A stretch of DNA of 64,000 nt from an uncultured Ruminococcus sp. (GCA_900543095.1 UQQD01000007.1:1-64000), one strand, 5' to 3'; positions 14,817 to 24,950 are shown, counted from the first letter of the stretch. Made by a program: numbers and translations. Notes: generated from the letters alone by a model not told the origin.

Positions 14817-16688
14817 TTAATATTTAACAAGAAATTCTGTGCCGTAGGGTTCAAGATACAGCTTTCCGTCCGCAAGCTTTGAGCCGAAAAACGGTTTGAC
14901 ATCGCCGTATCCGGGAGGTGCGTCAACGATTATTTCCCTGTCGGAATTGTTGAACGTACAGTAGATTGACGATTTTCCGTCATAGCGGATATATGAGATC
15001 CTGTTACCGTCTGCAAAAACGCTGACAAATTCGCCGTCGCCAAGCGCCGAGCAGTTCTTTCTCAGTTTGCCGAGCTGTCGGTGCAGGTCTAAAAGCTCCT
15101 TGTTCTGCCTGCCCCACGGATAGCAGCAGCGGTTGAACGGATCACGGTAGCCTTCCATTCCCGCTTCATCACCGTAATAAACGCATGGGAATCCCGGCAA
15201 GGTAAACTGCATTGCGGCGGCAAGCTTCATCAGCTTTATGCCTTTTTTACGCTGTTCGTCCGTCAGGTGTGTTGACGCCTGCCATGCTCTGTCATGTCCG
15301 TTGAGCGGTTCTCCGGCAATGACGGTCAGCGCACGTTCGGTATCGTGAGTCGAGAGCGAATTCATCAGTACACGAAGTACGGGGCGGGGGTAGTTTTCGA
15401 CAACGCTCATTATTGCCGCCATTGTATAGCGTGCGTTCTGTCCCCGACAAAAGTCGAGAATGGCATTTCTGAACACATAGTTCATAACCGAATCAAGCTG
15501 ATAACCGAGCAAAAATTTGCGCCTTGCACCGTAGCTTACCTTGTTGCTTGCGTCCTCCCAGACCTCGCCGACGATGAACGCCTCGGGGTTCTCCGATTTT
15601 ACTGCGTTGCGTAGGTTTTCCATAAACTCATCGGGCAGCTCGTCTGCAACGTCAAGTCTCCAGCCCGAATTGCCGCACCGCATCCATTTACGTATAATAC
15701 CGTTTTTGCCGTTTATATATTCGTTGAACTCGGGTGAAGTTTCATTTACCTCCGGCAGTGTGTAGAAGCCCCACCAGCTATTATAGTTATCGGGCCATTC
15801 GTTGAATTTGTACCAGCTGAAATAAGGCGAGTTTTTGTCACGGTATGCTCCGCCGCTGCCGTATTTTCCAGAGCGGTTAAAGTATACGCTGTCTGCGCCC
15901 GTGTGTGAGAACACGCCGTCGTTTATTATTCGTATGCCCTTTTCGCCTGCTTTTTTGCAAAGCTCTTTGAAGTCCTCCTCGGTTCCGAGAATAGGGTCGA
16001 TTTTTGAATAATCGCCCGTATCATATCGGTGGTTTGAGTAAGCCTCAAATATCGGGTTCAGATAAATGCAGGTAACCCCCAGCTCTTTAAGGTAATCGAG
16101 CTTTTGTTCAATACCCTTGAGGTCGCCCATAAAGAAATCGTTGTTTGTTATTTCTCCGTTTTCGTTGGGCTGCCATACGGGCAGGGCGTTCCAATCGTTG
16201 TTGCGTTTGTAGTCGGTGCGTTTTATATCCTTTTCTTCGCCGCTGAAATTAAATCGGTCGGGAAAAATTTGATACATAACTCCGCCCGAAAGCCACTTGG
16301 GCGTTTCAAAGCCCTTTTTGTAGCAGGTGATCTGCCAGCTTTGCGACTGGGTTGAATCAACCCTGCTGATGTTATAGGCGTCGGACGGAACGATAAACTT
16401 TATCTCTCCGTTTTTATCGGTCATTCTGAAATTGTACCAATACAGTCCGATTTTGTCGGGCGTAAAGTCACATTCCCATATTTCAAGCTCCCTGTCGGTT
16501 GTTCCGCACCACAGCATATTGATATACTGCCAGTCGCCGTCATAGTCGTACTTGACGCACAGCTCGGCAACTTGGCTTTTGAAGTTTCGGGGCAAAAGCG
16601 CCCTGAAATGAATCCTTGTGTCCTGTTCAACCGCTCCGAAAGGCGAACGGAAATAGGTGTTATGTGAATTAAAATAAGTTTTATCCAT
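14817..16688 (-). CDS. GH13 alpha-glucanohydrolase, neopullulanase/cyclomaltodextrinase-like
   Basis: 623 residues from the ATG at 16688, which has AGGGGAT before it; a longer frame to 16745 adds 19 residues without an RBS. Residues 1-120 are an N-terminal beta-sandwich of the CBM34 type typical of neopullulanase and maltogenic amylase. The (beta/alpha)8 barrel carries the catalytic triad: Asp346 in GWRLDVADE, Glu375 in VGEVWED and Asp449 in LSTHDTE, plus the region MGDLKGIEQKLDYL that starts the barrel. No signal peptide is seen, so the enzyme acts inside the cell on imported malto-oligosaccharides or cyclodextrins, fitting the ABC transporter nearby. Confidence 0.9.
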   Translation of the reverse strand: MDKTYFNSHNTYFRSPFGAVEQDTRIHFRALLPRNFKSQVAELCVKYDYDGDWQYINMLWCGTTDRELEIWECDFTPDKIGLYWYNFRMTDKNGEIKFIVPSDAYNISRVDSTQSQSWQITCYKKGFETPKWLSGGVMYQIFPDRFNFSGEEKDIKRTDYKRNNDWNALPVWQPNENGEITNNDFFMGDLKGIEQKLDYLKELGVTCIYLNPIFEAYSNHRYDTGDYSKIDPILGTEEDFKELCKKAGEKGIRIINDGVFSHTGADSVYFNRSGKYGSGGAYRDKNSPYFSWYKFNEWPDNYNSWWGFYTLPEVNETSPEFNEYINGKNGIIRKWMRCGNSGWRLDVADELPDEFMENLRNAVKSENPEAFIVGEVWEDASNKVSYGARRKFLLGYQLDSVMNYVFRNAILDFCRGQNARYTMAAIMSVVENYPRPVLRVLMNSLSTHDTERALTVIAGEPLNGHDRAWQASTHLTDEQRKKGIKLMKLAAAMQFTLPGFPCVYYGDEAGMEGYRDPFNRCCYPWGRQNKELLDLHRQLGKLRKNCSALGDGEFVSVFADGNRISYIRYDGKSSIYCTFNNSDREIIVDAPPGYGDVKPFFGSKLADGKLYLEPYGTEFLVKY

Positions 16689-17010
16689 TGTATATCCCCT
16701 GAATATATATCGTTTAAGCAAGCACGGATTAAATCGTTTGTGCATATTGCGCTGTCAGATTTTTTGGCAGGCTGACGAAAAAATATGCAAGCAAGATTTA
16801 AAAACTGCGTTCAAGCGTGATTTAATCGGCGGTTACTTAAAAGCTGACGCATACAAATTAATTTTACCACAGCATTACAGAAAATTCAACTTTTGGTACA
16901 GTCTTCTATATTATAATATTTAATTGCGGAAAAAAAGATAAAATTAGGTTACAAAATATAATTTGCTCTTTTATATTTTCGGTTTTTATATTATAATTTA
17001 TTATGTATAG
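16689..17010. other. Intergenic region between GH13 gene and zapA, no gene seen
   Basis: Mostly AT-rich. It contains the upstream part of the GH13 gene and a TATAAT at about 16990-16995 that could belong to the zapA promoter, but no correctly spaced -35 is clear. The repeat copy at 17011-17100 follows. Confidence 0.5.
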
Positions 17011-17100
17011 TTTAATCGGAGCAAATTCTGCCTTGCTCGCAGGAAGCAGAGCTTGCGACAGATTGCAAACAGTGCCGGGAACATCTGCACTTAGGTTATA
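17011..17100 (+). repeat. Dispersed intergenic repeat, family A, copy 3
   Basis: TTTAATCGGAGCAAATTCTG, then CTTGCTCGCAGGAAGCAGAG, CTTGCGACAGATTGCAAACA, GTGCCGGGAACATCTGCACT, TAGGTTATA. It ends 23 bases before zapA and forms its leader. Confidence 0.75.
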
Positions 17101-17123
17101 CAAACGTATAAAGGGGTGTCTTT

Positions 17124-17714
17124 ATGGAAAAGAAAAAGGTCAGCGTTCAGATAGAGGGACGAAGCTATGCAATCATAACCTCAGAGGATAAAGGTTATGT
17201 TCAAAAGGTTGCCGCCGAGGTTACCGAATGCATACGCAACGCCGCAAGTCACAGCACACAGCTTGATACCCGTGATTGTGCGGTGTTGGCGGCGCTGGAT
17301 TTTTGCGACGACCGCAATAAGGCTATAAAAAAGAACAGCGACGTTGTCAAAAAAGCCGATCAGATAATTGTACGTTCAAACGAGCTGAACAGAGCCTGCT
17401 CCGAATATAAGGAAAAGCTTACAGAAGCCATAAATGAAAGCACAAGGCTTTCAAAGCGTGTAAAGGCGCTTGAAAACCAGCTTAAAGAGCTTTTGGACGA
17501 AAACGAAAAACTCAGAAATTCCTGCGGCGGAAAACAGTCCGACAGCGAAAAAGATGATTTTGAAAAGACAGTTCACGATAAAAAAGCGGAAAAAATGATG
17601 GGTTATGTCCCTATGCGCCAATACTCGCTTTTTGATGGCGGAAAAAAGCAGGACGGCTCAAACGGTGCAAAAAATAAAAGCGTTAAGAATAAAAATGACA
17701 AGGAAAAAAATTGA
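17124..17714 (+). CDS. zapA: Cell division protein ZapA
   Basis: 196 residues. The N-terminal ~95 residues are the ZapA domain (VSVQIEGRSYAIITSED, then VAAEVTECI and the DTRDCAVLAALDFCDD helix). A coiled coil (about residues 95-145) and a polar Lys/Asn-rich tail follow, making it longer than E. coli ZapA (~110) but like clostridial versions. ZapA binds and bundles FtsZ filaments at mid-cell. Its end overlaps the start of the U32 gene by 20 bases, a pairing seen in many Clostridia. RBS AAAGGGGTG lies before the ATG. Confidence 0.9.
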   Translation: MEKKKVSVQIEGRSYAIITSEDKGYVQKVAAEVTECIRNAASHSTQLDTRDCAVLAALDFCDDRNKAIKKNSDVVKKADQIIVRSNELNRACSEYKEKLTEAINESTRLSKRVKALENQLKELLDENEKLRNSCGGKQSDSEKDDFEKTVHDKKAEKMMGYVPMRQYSLFDGGKKQDGSNGAKNKSVKNKNDKEKN

Positions 17715-19761
17715 GATACTTGCGCCCGCAGGCGGCTTTGACAGCGTTATTGCCGCCGTAAGGAGCGGCGCAGACGCAGTGTATGTCGGTGAAAAGCTGT
17801 TTTCGGCCCGTGCTTCGGCAAAAAATTTTGATGAGGAAGAGCTGAAAAAAGCGGCGGCTTATTGCCATATTCACGGCGTAAAGCTGTATGTTACGATAAA
17901 TACGATAGTTTTTGACGAGGAGTTTGAAAAGCTTAGGCAGGCGATTATAATTGCCGCAAAAGCCGACGCCGACGCGCTCATAGTCCAGAATATGGGCGTT
18001 GCTTCCCTTGCACGCCGAATTGCGCCCGAGCTTCCGCTTCACGCCTCCACTCAAATGAGCGTTCATACTTCATCGGGAGTCAGGGCATTATATGAAATGG
18101 GATTTAAGCGTGTTGTGCTTTCCCGTGAAATGTCAAAGGACGAGATAATTAAGGCGGCAAAGGTTCCCGTTGAGCTTGAGGTTTTTGTACACGGCGCATT
18201 GTGTATGTGCGTATCGGGGCAATGTTATTTCAGTGCAATGATAGGTTCACGGAGCGGCAACCGAGGTGCCTGCGCCCAAACCTGCCGACTGCCGTTTTCA
18301 ATTAACGATTCAAAAGGCGGTCATGCGCTCAGCTTAAAGGACAACAGCCTTGCAGAGCATATAGGCGAGCTTGAAAAGATCGGGGTGGCTTCCGCAAAAA
18401 TTGAGGGCAGAATGAAACGCCCCGAATATGTTGCGGCGGCAGTCAAAGCGTGCAGGGAACAGCGTGATTTGGGATATGTGACCGAAAAAACCTACGATTT
18501 GCTTAAAAGCGTGTTTTCACGCACGGGCTTTACCGACGGATATTACACGGGAAACCTCGGCAAATCTATGTTCGGAACACGCACGAGAGAGGATGTTGTT
18601 TCGGCTGATGAAAAGCTGTTGTCAGGCATAAGGCAGTCGTACAAGGACGAGGTTCAAAACATTTCCGTTAATGCAAAATTTACCGCAAAGCTCGGAGAAG
18701 CGCCGTGCCTTGTGATAACAGACGGAAAGAACACGGTTTCTTCAACCTCCGATTCAATTTGCGAAAAGGCGGTTAATCTTCCGCTTACGGCTGAAAAGTG
18801 CAAATCTCAGCTTTGTAAAACAGGCGGTACGGCATACCGCATTGAGGATATACAAGCGGATATAGAAAACGGTATTTCCGTTCCGATTTCATCGCTCAAC
18901 AAACTGCGCCGAAGCGCACTTGATGAGCTTGACAAAAAGCGGAGCGTTGTACACAATTATAAAATAAACGACATAGAACTTCCTGATATAAAGCCGTTTT
19001 CGGGCAAGCGCAAAGGCGTTCGTGCCGTTGTAAAGGGTACAAAAATCGGTAAGGGCTTTAAGAACTGCGAAACCGTATTTGTTCCGCTTTTTTCGGATAT
19101 TAATGAAATTTTGCGGCTTGTCGGCGAAAACTATAATATCGGCGTCGAAATTCCGAGGGGAATGTTCGGACGTGAGGAACAAATACAAAAACAGCTTGAA
19201 CGGCTGAAAAAGGTCGGTGTTAAACACGCCCTTTGCCACAACATAGGCGCACTGTACCTTGCAAAACAGCTTGAATTTACCCTTCACGGCGGTTTTGGAC
19301 TTAATCTTGTGAACACGGGCGATCTCATTTGGGCTGAAAGCTATGGCATTAAGGATGTTGAGCTTAGCTTTGAGCTGACTTTTGAGCAGATAAACAGGCT
19401 GGGAGGCAACATCGGCAGAGGTATAATCCGCTACGGATATCTTCCGCTTATGCTATGCAGAAACTGTCCTGCAAAAAGCGAGGGGCTGAACTGTCAATCC
19501 TGCAAAAACCGCTCAAAAATGACGGATAGAAAGGGCAAAAGATTTTATTTGAAATGTGACGGAAACTGTACGGAAGTGTTGAATTGCGTGCCGATTTTTG
19601 TTTCCGATAACGAAATTTCAAAGCTTAATACAACTTTTGAAGTTTTGAGGTTTAATGTTGAAAACTATGTGGAAAATGTTGAAGATATTACGATTTTCAA
19701 TGACTTTTCGATGTTAAAAGAGGGTTTTACCCGTGGATTGTATAAACGGGGTGTTGAATAG
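17695..19761 (+). CDS. U32-family protein with DUF3656, RlhA/TrhP-like RNA hydroxylation enzyme
   Basis: 688 residues from the ATG at 17695. Residues 6-310 are the U32 domain (ILAPAGGFDSVIAAVRSGAD; VHGALCMCVSGQCYFSAM). Cys170, Cys177, Cys193 and Cys197 match the conserved cysteines that bind an Fe-S cluster in the family. The C-terminal half is the DUF3656-type extension, ending in a second Cys-rich stretch (CRNCPAKSEGLNCQSCKN). U32 proteins were named peptidases (collagenase-like), but bacterial members such as RlhA and TrhP hydroxylate cytidine in 23S rRNA or uridine in tRNA using prephenate-derived chemistry. Which RNA this one acts on is not clear. Coupled to zapA. Confidence 0.88.
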   Translation: MTRKKIEILAPAGGFDSVIAAVRSGADAVYVGEKLFSARASAKNFDEEELKKAAAYCHIHGVKLYVTINTIVFDEEFEKLRQAIIIAAKADADALIVQNMGVASLARRIAPELPLHASTQMSVHTSSGVRALYEMGFKRVVLSREMSKDEIIKAAKVPVELEVFVHGALCMCVSGQCYFSAMIGSRSGNRGACAQTCRLPFSINDSKGGHALSLKDNSLAEHIGELEKIGVASAKIEGRMKRPEYVAAAVKACREQRDLGYVTEKTYDLLKSVFSRTGFTDGYYTGNLGKSMFGTRTREDVVSADEKLLSGIRQSYKDEVQNISVNAKFTAKLGEAPCLVITDGKNTVSSTSDSICEKAVNLPLTAEKCKSQLCKTGGTAYRIEDIQADIENGISVPISSLNKLRRSALDELDKKRSVVHNYKINDIELPDIKPFSGKRKGVRAVVKGTKIGKGFKNCETVFVPLFSDINEILRLVGENYNIGVEIPRGMFGREEQIQKQLERLKKVGVKHALCHNIGALYLAKQLEFTLHGGFGLNLVNTGDLIWAESYGIKDVELSFELTFEQINRLGGNIGRGIIRYGYLPLMLCRNCPAKSEGLNCQSCKNRSKMTDRKGKRFYLKCDGNCTEVLNCVPIFVSDNEISKLNTTFEVLRFNVENYVENVEDITIFNDFSMLKEGFTRGLYKRGVE

Positions 19762-19929
19762 TATGTCAGGAATGTTAAAGGATTGAAATATTTTTCTGCG
19801 GAAAAATAAAAAATTCCGTTGAGGAATATTAAAAATATTAATTTTCCAGAAGATAATTTCAATTTGGAAAAATAAAAATCAAAATGAATTTATTATGCAA
19901 AATATTGCAAGAAATGAAGGATGGTAAAA

Positions 19930-20370
19930 ATGGAACTTAAAATTAAAAAACTCAAAGAAAATGCAAAAATTCCCAAGAGAGCGACAAACGGTTCGGCAGG
20001 AATGGACCTGTATGCCTGCATTGACCGAAAAATCACCCTGAATCCGGGAGACCTTGCGGTTGTTCCGACGGGTATTGCAATAGAGCTTCCCGACAACACC
20101 TGTGCAGCGTTTTTGTATGCGCGAAGCGGTCTGGGAGTTAAGCACGGAATCTGCCTTTCAAACGGCGTAGGAGTTATTGACAGCGACTACAGAGGCGAGG
20201 TTTGCGTAGGCTTGTGCAACGTATCCGACAAGCCGTATGTTATCGAGCCCGACGAGCGTGTGGCGCAGATGGTCATAGCTCCCGTTCTTACTCCGCAGAT
20301 TGTTGAAGCAGATGAGCTTTCCGACACCAAAAGGGGCGAGGGCGGATTCGGTTCAACGGGCAAAAACTGA
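19930..20370 (+). CDS. dut: Deoxyuridine 5'-triphosphate nucleotidohydrolase (dUTPase)
   Basis: 146 residues, the normal length of trimeric dUTPase. All five motifs are present: SAGMDLYA, YARSGLGVKHG, GVIDSDYRGEV, ERVAQMVI and RGEGGFGSTG. The enzyme splits dUTP to dUMP and PPi, keeping uracil out of DNA. The start at 19930 has GAAGG about ten bases before it; an ATG at 19921 is too close to that site. It stands between the U32 gene and mreB. Confidence 0.95.
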   Translation: MELKIKKLKENAKIPKRATNGSAGMDLYACIDRKITLNPGDLAVVPTGIAIELPDNTCAAFLYARSGLGVKHGICLSNGVGVIDSDYRGEVCVGLCNVSDKPYVIEPDERVAQMVIAPVLTPQIVEADELSDTKRGEGGFGSTGKN

Positions 20371-20437
20371 GCAAAATAATAAAAGGCTTTATGAACAGAT
20401 GATTTAATCGGCACTTTGCGAATTCGACAAAATAGCG

Positions 20438-20466
20438 TTGATTTGACAGTATTATTGTTTTATAAT
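20438..20466 (+). promoter_or_regulatory. Promoter of the mre operon
   Basis: TTGATT (20438-20443), 17-base spacer, TATAAT (20461-20466), 35 bases before mreB. The TTGACA at 20443 is only 12 bases from the -10 and was not used. Confidence 0.6.
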
Positions 20467-20501
20467 TGTACTTTGCAATCGGCAAATAAGGAGCTGTAAA
20501 A

Positions 20502-21512
20502 ATGTTTTCATTTTCTAAAGACATCGGAATAGACCTCGGCACGGCAAATACTCTTGTGTGCCTGAAGGGCAAGGGAATAATTTTGAGAGAGCCGTCGGTA
20601 GTGGCGGTTGACATACGCACGGACAGTGTGCTTGCTGTCGGGGCACAGGCTAAGGATATGATAGGCAGAACACCCGGCTCGATAGTTGCGGTTCGTCCGC
20701 TCAAAGACGGTGTTATTGCAGATTTTGAGATAACCGCAAAAATGCTTCAGCACTTTATAAAAAAGGCGGTAAAGCCCGGAATTTTCAGCAAACCGAGGGT
20801 AATAATCTGTATGCCGACGGGCGTTACCGAGGTTGAGAGAAAGGCTGTTGAGGACGCGGCGTATCAGGCAGGCGCAAAGCCGCCCGTTGTGCTTATAGAA
20901 GAGCCTATGGCGGCGGCAATAGGTGCAGGAATGCCTGTTGACGAGCCTACGGGAAGTATGGTGGTCGACATCGGCGGCGGTACAAGCGAGGTTGCCGTGA
21001 TTTCTCTTGGCGACATCGTTACGGCTTGTTCCGTGCGTGTTGCAGGCGATAAGTTTGACGAGGCGATAATGACCTATATTAAGAAGAAATATAATCTGCT
21101 CATAGGTGAGCGCACGGCAGAGGATATAAAGATAAAAATAGGCTCGGCATATCCTCAGGAAAACGAAAAGAGTATGGTTGTAAAGGGCAGAAACCTTGTT
21201 GACGGACTTCCGAAGGACGTTACCATAACAGCCGATGAGGTTAGAGATGCGCTTGCCGATCCGCTTATGACCATAGTTGAAGCTATAAAAACAACGCTTG
21301 AAAAAACGCCTCCCGAGCTTTCGGCTGATATTATTGATCACGGAATTATGCTGACGGGCGGCGGAGCGCTGCTGAAGGGTATTGATATGCTTGTTATGCA
21401 GCAGACGGGTATGCCTGTACACATAGCCGACAGACCGCTTGACTGCGTTGTTGACGGCGCAGGAAAACGCCTTGTAAAGCCTGTTGGAATACAATACAAG
21501 CACAACCGCTGA
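20502..21512 (+). CDS. mreB: Rod shape-determining protein MreB
   Basis: 336 residues, normal length. Actin-fold ATPase with phosphate-1 motif IGIDLGTANTLVC, the phosphate-2 motif DIGGGTSEVAV and the adenosine motif LTGGGALLKG. It forms membrane-bound filaments that guide the elongasome (RodA, PBP2, MreC/D). First gene of mreB-mreC-mreD-pbp2. The long antisense frame on the other strand is a shadow of its codon pattern. RBS AGGAG lies 9 bases before the ATG. Confidence 0.97.
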   Translation: MFSFSKDIGIDLGTANTLVCLKGKGIILREPSVVAVDIRTDSVLAVGAQAKDMIGRTPGSIVAVRPLKDGVIADFEITAKMLQHFIKKAVKPGIFSKPRVIICMPTGVTEVERKAVEDAAYQAGAKPPVVLIEEPMAAAIGAGMPVDEPTGSMVVDIGGGTSEVAVISLGDIVTACSVRVAGDKFDEAIMTYIKKKYNLLIGERTAEDIKIKIGSAYPQENEKSMVVKGRNLVDGLPKDVTITADEVRDALADPLMTIVEAIKTTLEKTPPELSADIIDHGIMLTGGGALLKGIDMLVMQQTGMPVHIADRPLDCVVDGAGKRLVKPVGIQYKHNR

Positions 21513-21572
21513 GATAAGCCGACTTTTCACCTCGAATGTAAATACCACAAAACATATTAGCAGGTAAATAAA

Positions 21573-22394
21573 ATGCGGAAGATTGAAAATAAAAATTTCA
21601 AAGCACTTGTGATAACGCTTGTTATAATTCTTGTGATAAGCGTATTGTCGCTTGGCAACAATTCGGTTGTATCTACCGCATTAAACGGTGCGTTCAGGGG
21701 GCTGTTTCAGGTTACTGCGGCGGCGACCGCAGGCGCAAAAGCTTCGGATATTGACGAGCTTAAAGCCGAAAACGAAAAGCTTAAGCAGGAAAATGCCGAG
21801 CTCAGGGAGCAGCTTGCCGATTATTATGACGTTAAGGCGGAAAACGAACGACTGCGAAAATATTATGACCTCAAAGAGGAAAATCCCTCGTTTAAGATAC
21901 GTCCCGCAAATGTTATCAAGCGTGACACAAATGATGATTTTTATTCTTTTACGCTTGACATCGGTTCTGCCGACGGCGTTGCCGCAAACAACGCCGTTAT
22001 CACGGAAAACGGTCTTGTCGGCTGGGTATATAGTGTTGACGCAGGAACGTGCAAGGTCAAAACCATCCTTTCGCCCGACACAAGGGCGGGAGCGGTTGAC
22101 AAAGCTTCGGGCGACAGCGGAATTGTAAGCGGAAGTACATATCTTTGCGACGATAATCTTACACGGCTCAATACCCTTGCCGAAAACAACAAGGTTGCCG
22201 AGGGCGATATGATTGTAACATCGGGTACGGGCGGCGTTTATCCCGGAAACCTGATTATCGGCAGTGTAAAGGAAATAAGCATTGACAGCTATGACAATTC
22301 ACGCTATGCCGTGATAGAGCCGTATGAGGACATAAGGACGATCACTGCGGCGGCGGTCATTACCGATTTTGAAGAAAAAAGTGAGGAAGAGTAA
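21573..22394 (+). CDS. mreC: Rod shape-determining protein MreC
   Basis: 273 residues. One N-terminal membrane segment (about 11-30), a coiled coil (about 57-100, many KAENEKLKQENAEL repeats) and two beta-barrel domains (about 110-262). MreC sits outside the membrane and activates PBP2. The stop TAA overlaps the ATG of mreD by one base. Confidence 0.93.
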   Translation: MRKIENKNFKALVITLVIILVISVLSLGNNSVVSTALNGAFRGLFQVTAAATAGAKASDIDELKAENEKLKQENAELREQLADYYDVKAENERLRKYYDLKEENPSFKIRPANVIKRDTNDDFYSFTLDIGSADGVAANNAVITENGLVGWVYSVDAGTCKVKTILSPDTRAGAVDKASGDSGIVSGSTYLCDDNLTRLNTLAENNKVAEGDMIVTSGTGGVYPGNLIIGSVKEISIDSYDNSRYAVIEPYEDIRTITAAAVITDFEEKSEEE

Positions 22395-22897
22395 TGACAA
22401 AACACCTCACTTTTTTTCGCTGTTTTTCTTATTCGTTAGAAATTATTTTGCTGACGGTACTGCAAAGCACCCCAAATCTTATGCCCGAATTTTTCGGCGG
22501 AAAGCCGCTTTTGCTTGTGCCTCTTGCGCTTGTAATCGCTTCGCGGGAGAATCGTATTTTATCGCTTGTGTTCGGCGCTGTGTGCGGAGTCCTTACCGAT
22601 ATTGCGTCGGGCGGTTTTATAGGCTTTTTTGCTGTTGCGTTAACGCTTTTATGCTATCTTGAATCATATATTTTCAGTACCTATCTTGTTCCGGGAATTT
22701 TGCCGACGGTCATAACTGCGGCAATCTCGGTTCCTGTTTTAATATGTCTTTATTTTCTTGTGTTTACCGTGTGTGCAGGTATTCCCGATTGGGGAGTTTT
22801 GTTTGTAAATCACTACATTTCACGCATTGTATATACGTTTGTTATGATTTTTCCTTTGTATTTTATAAATCTGTTTTTCTACAAAAAGCTGAGTTGA
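22394..22897 (+). CDS. mreD: Rod shape-determining protein MreD
   Basis: 167 residues with five to six membrane segments and the MreD-like middle LVFGAVCGVLTDIASGG. It is a membrane partner of MreC in the elongasome. Translationally coupled with mreC (TAATG). Confidence 0.9.
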   Translation: MTKHLTFFRCFSYSLEIILLTVLQSTPNLMPEFFGGKPLLLVPLALVIASRENRILSLVFGAVCGVLTDIASGGFIGFFAVALTLLCYLESYIFSTYLVPGILPTVITAAISVPVLICLYFLVFTVCAGIPDWGVLFVNHYISRIVYTFVMIFPLYFINLFFYKKLS

Positions 22898-22925
22898 CGG
22901 CATTTGGCGAAAGGACGGTGGTATT

Positions 22926-24950
22926 GTGCGAAAAAAACCAAAATTCAACAAAAAATCGGTCTATACCGTTTGCATAATTGCGACCGTTATTATTTTTGCG
23001 GTTTTTACCGCAAGGCTTATCGACTGGCAGCTTGTCCACGGCGACGAATACAGAACTCTCGCTCAGCGTTCGACAAGCTACACGGTTCAGACTGCCGCAA
23101 CCAGAGGAGAAATACTTGATAAAAACGGCGTCGGTCTTGTTGTGAATACCACGCATTACAAGGTGGTTATCGACAAGCTCTACATTAATGAAACCACGCT
23201 TGACAGCACGCTGTTGTCGCTGATTTCAACACTTGATAAGGCAGGCGAGAAGTGGGAGGATACCTTGCCCGTAGAGATAGACAGAAACGGTGAATATCAA
23301 TACAAGGAATCCGGCGGGGACGATGTACAAAGCCTCCTTTCGACGGATTTTCTTAATCTTCCCGAAAACACATCCGCCGACGATTGTATGAACGCTCTCG
23401 TTAAGCGGTACAAAATCGGTGACGGTCATTCAAAGATCGATCTGCGTAATCTTGTATCAATACACTATAATATGGAGATTACAGGATACTCAAACTCAAG
23501 CCCGTATATTTTTGCCGAGGACATAAGTCAAAAATCCGTCAGTGCCATAAGTGAAAGCACTCAGGGTGTAAGCGGAGTTGACGTTCAGACATATCTGAAA
23601 AGAGGCGCTGAGGACAGCGACCTTGCGCCGCACATACTCGGTGCGCTGGGTGCAATGACCGACGAAGAATACAAACAACTCAGCGAAGAAAACAGCAGCT
23701 ACAAGCTTTCGGACAGCGTAGGCAAGTTCGGTATTGAGCACGCTTTTGAAGAACAGCTGAAGGGCGAGGGCGGCACAAAGATAATTAAGCGAAATTCGGA
23801 CGGAACGATTGTTGACACCGTTCAGACCATAGACGCAAAGCCCGGAAATACGGTATATCTTACGATTGACAGCGAATTGCAGAGAACAGCGGCAGATTCG
23901 CTTGAAGCCCAGGTAAAGGCGGCAAAAGCCGATGGCAAGACCGAGAGCAAATCAAAAGGCAAAGAGGGCTATGGCGAGGACTGCGAAGCGGGTGCGGTCG
24001 TAATGCTTTCCGTAAAAGATTTTTCGGTGCTTGCCGCCACCAGCTACCCTACCTATGACCTCAACAAATACAGCGAATACGGCGATTATTACGTCAAGCT
24101 TGCTCAGGATGAAACTTCTCCTATGTACAACCGTGCGTTTGTAGGCAGTTTTGCCTGCGGCTCTGTTTATAAGCCCTGCGTTGCGTCTGCGGCTCTTGAA
24201 GAAAAGGTTATTGACTCCGACACGCTGATAAATTGCACCGGATTTTATGATTATTATCCGTCGAACGTTGTTGAATGTATGCACATACACGGCAACCTTG
24301 ACGTAACGGGCGCAATCACCCGGTCCTGCAACTACTTTTTTGCGGAAACAGGCAGGAGGCTCGGCATTGACACTATGTATCTCTATGCCGAAAAATTCGG
24401 CTTTGGCGAATACACGGGAGTTGAGATTGAGGAATCAAAAGGTACGCTTGCGGGGCGTGACAGTACAAGCTGGCTCCCCGGCAACACAGTTCAGGCGGCT
24501 ATCGGTCAGTCCGACAATGCATTTACGCCGCTCCAGCTTGCGACATATGTTGCAACAATAGCAAACAACGGCACAAGACTAAAAACTCACGTTGTCAGCA
24601 AAATTACCGACTACGAGCGAAAGAGCATAATCAGCGAGTACGGCGATCCCGAAGTTGCCGACACCTGCGGGGTTTCTCAGAAAAATCTTGATATAGTCAA
24701 GGACGCAATGCTCAGCGTTACTCAGGATAAAGACGGTACGGCAAATTATATGTTCGGAGATTACAAGGTCAAGGTTGCCGCAAAAACCGGTACGGCGGAG
24801 AATTCAGGCTCTGACCATACGACGTTTATTTGTTACGCTCCGTTTGACGACCCCGAAGTTGCAGTAGCGGTAGTTATCGAACACGGTGCAAAGGGCAAAT
24901 ATTCTATGCAGGTTGCAAAAGATCTGCTTGACCGATATTTTGCACTTTGA
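22926..24950 (+). CDS. mrdA: Penicillin-binding protein 2 (elongation-specific transpeptidase)
   Basis: 674 residues, GTG start. One membrane anchor (12-28), PBP dimerisation domain (about 55-290, with the ATRGEILDKNG motif) and transpeptidase domain. Catalytic motifs: Ser413-Val-Tyr-Lys416, Ser467-Cys-Asn469 and Lys620-Thr-Gly. It cross-links peptidoglycan along the cell side wall with RodA, MreC and MreD. A Lys/Glu/Gly-rich insert (about 332-353) lies ahead of the catalytic core. The gene ends the mre operon; 24951-25209 shows no gene and no strong terminator. Confidence 0.93.
   Translation: MRKKPKFNKKSVYTVCIIATVIIFAVFTARLIDWQLVHGDEYRTLAQRSTSYTVQTAATRGEILDKNGVGLVVNTTHYKVVIDKLYINETTLDSTLLSLISTLDKAGEKWEDTLPVEIDRNGEYQYKESGGDDVQSLLSTDFLNLPENTSADDCMNALVKRYKIGDGHSKIDLRNLVSIHYNMEITGYSNSSPYIFAEDISQKSVSAISESTQGVSGVDVQTYLKRGAEDSDLAPHILGALGAMTDEEYKQLSEENSSYKLSDSVGKFGIEHAFEEQLKGEGGTKIIKRNSDGTIVDTVQTIDAKPGNTVYLTIDSELQRTAADSLEAQVKAAKADGKTESKSKGKEGYGEDCEAGAVVMLSVKDFSVLAATSYPTYDLNKYSEYGDYYVKLAQDETSPMYNRAFVGSFACGSVYKPCVASAALEEKVIDSDTLINCTGFYDYYPSNVVECMHIHGNLDVTGAITRSCNYFFAETGRRLGIDTMYLYAEKFGFGEYTGVEIEESKGTLAGRDSTSWLPGNTVQAAIGQSDNAFTPLQLATYVATIANNGTRLKTHVVSKITDYERKSIISEYGDPEVADTCGVSQKNLDIVKDAMLSVTQDKDGTANYMFGDYKVKVAAKTGTAENSGSDHTTFICYAPFDDPEVAVAVVIEHGAKGKYSMQVAKDLLDRYFAL

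Noticed and set aside
20443..20466. TTGACA at 20443 as -35 for mreB
   Set aside because: Only 12 bases from the TATAAT; the TTGATT five bases earlier has the correct 17-base spacing.
20508..21548. 346-codon frame antisense to mreB
   Set aside because: Composition rich in Tyr, His, Arg and Cys is what the reverse of a GC3-biased gene gives; mreB on the other strand is certain.
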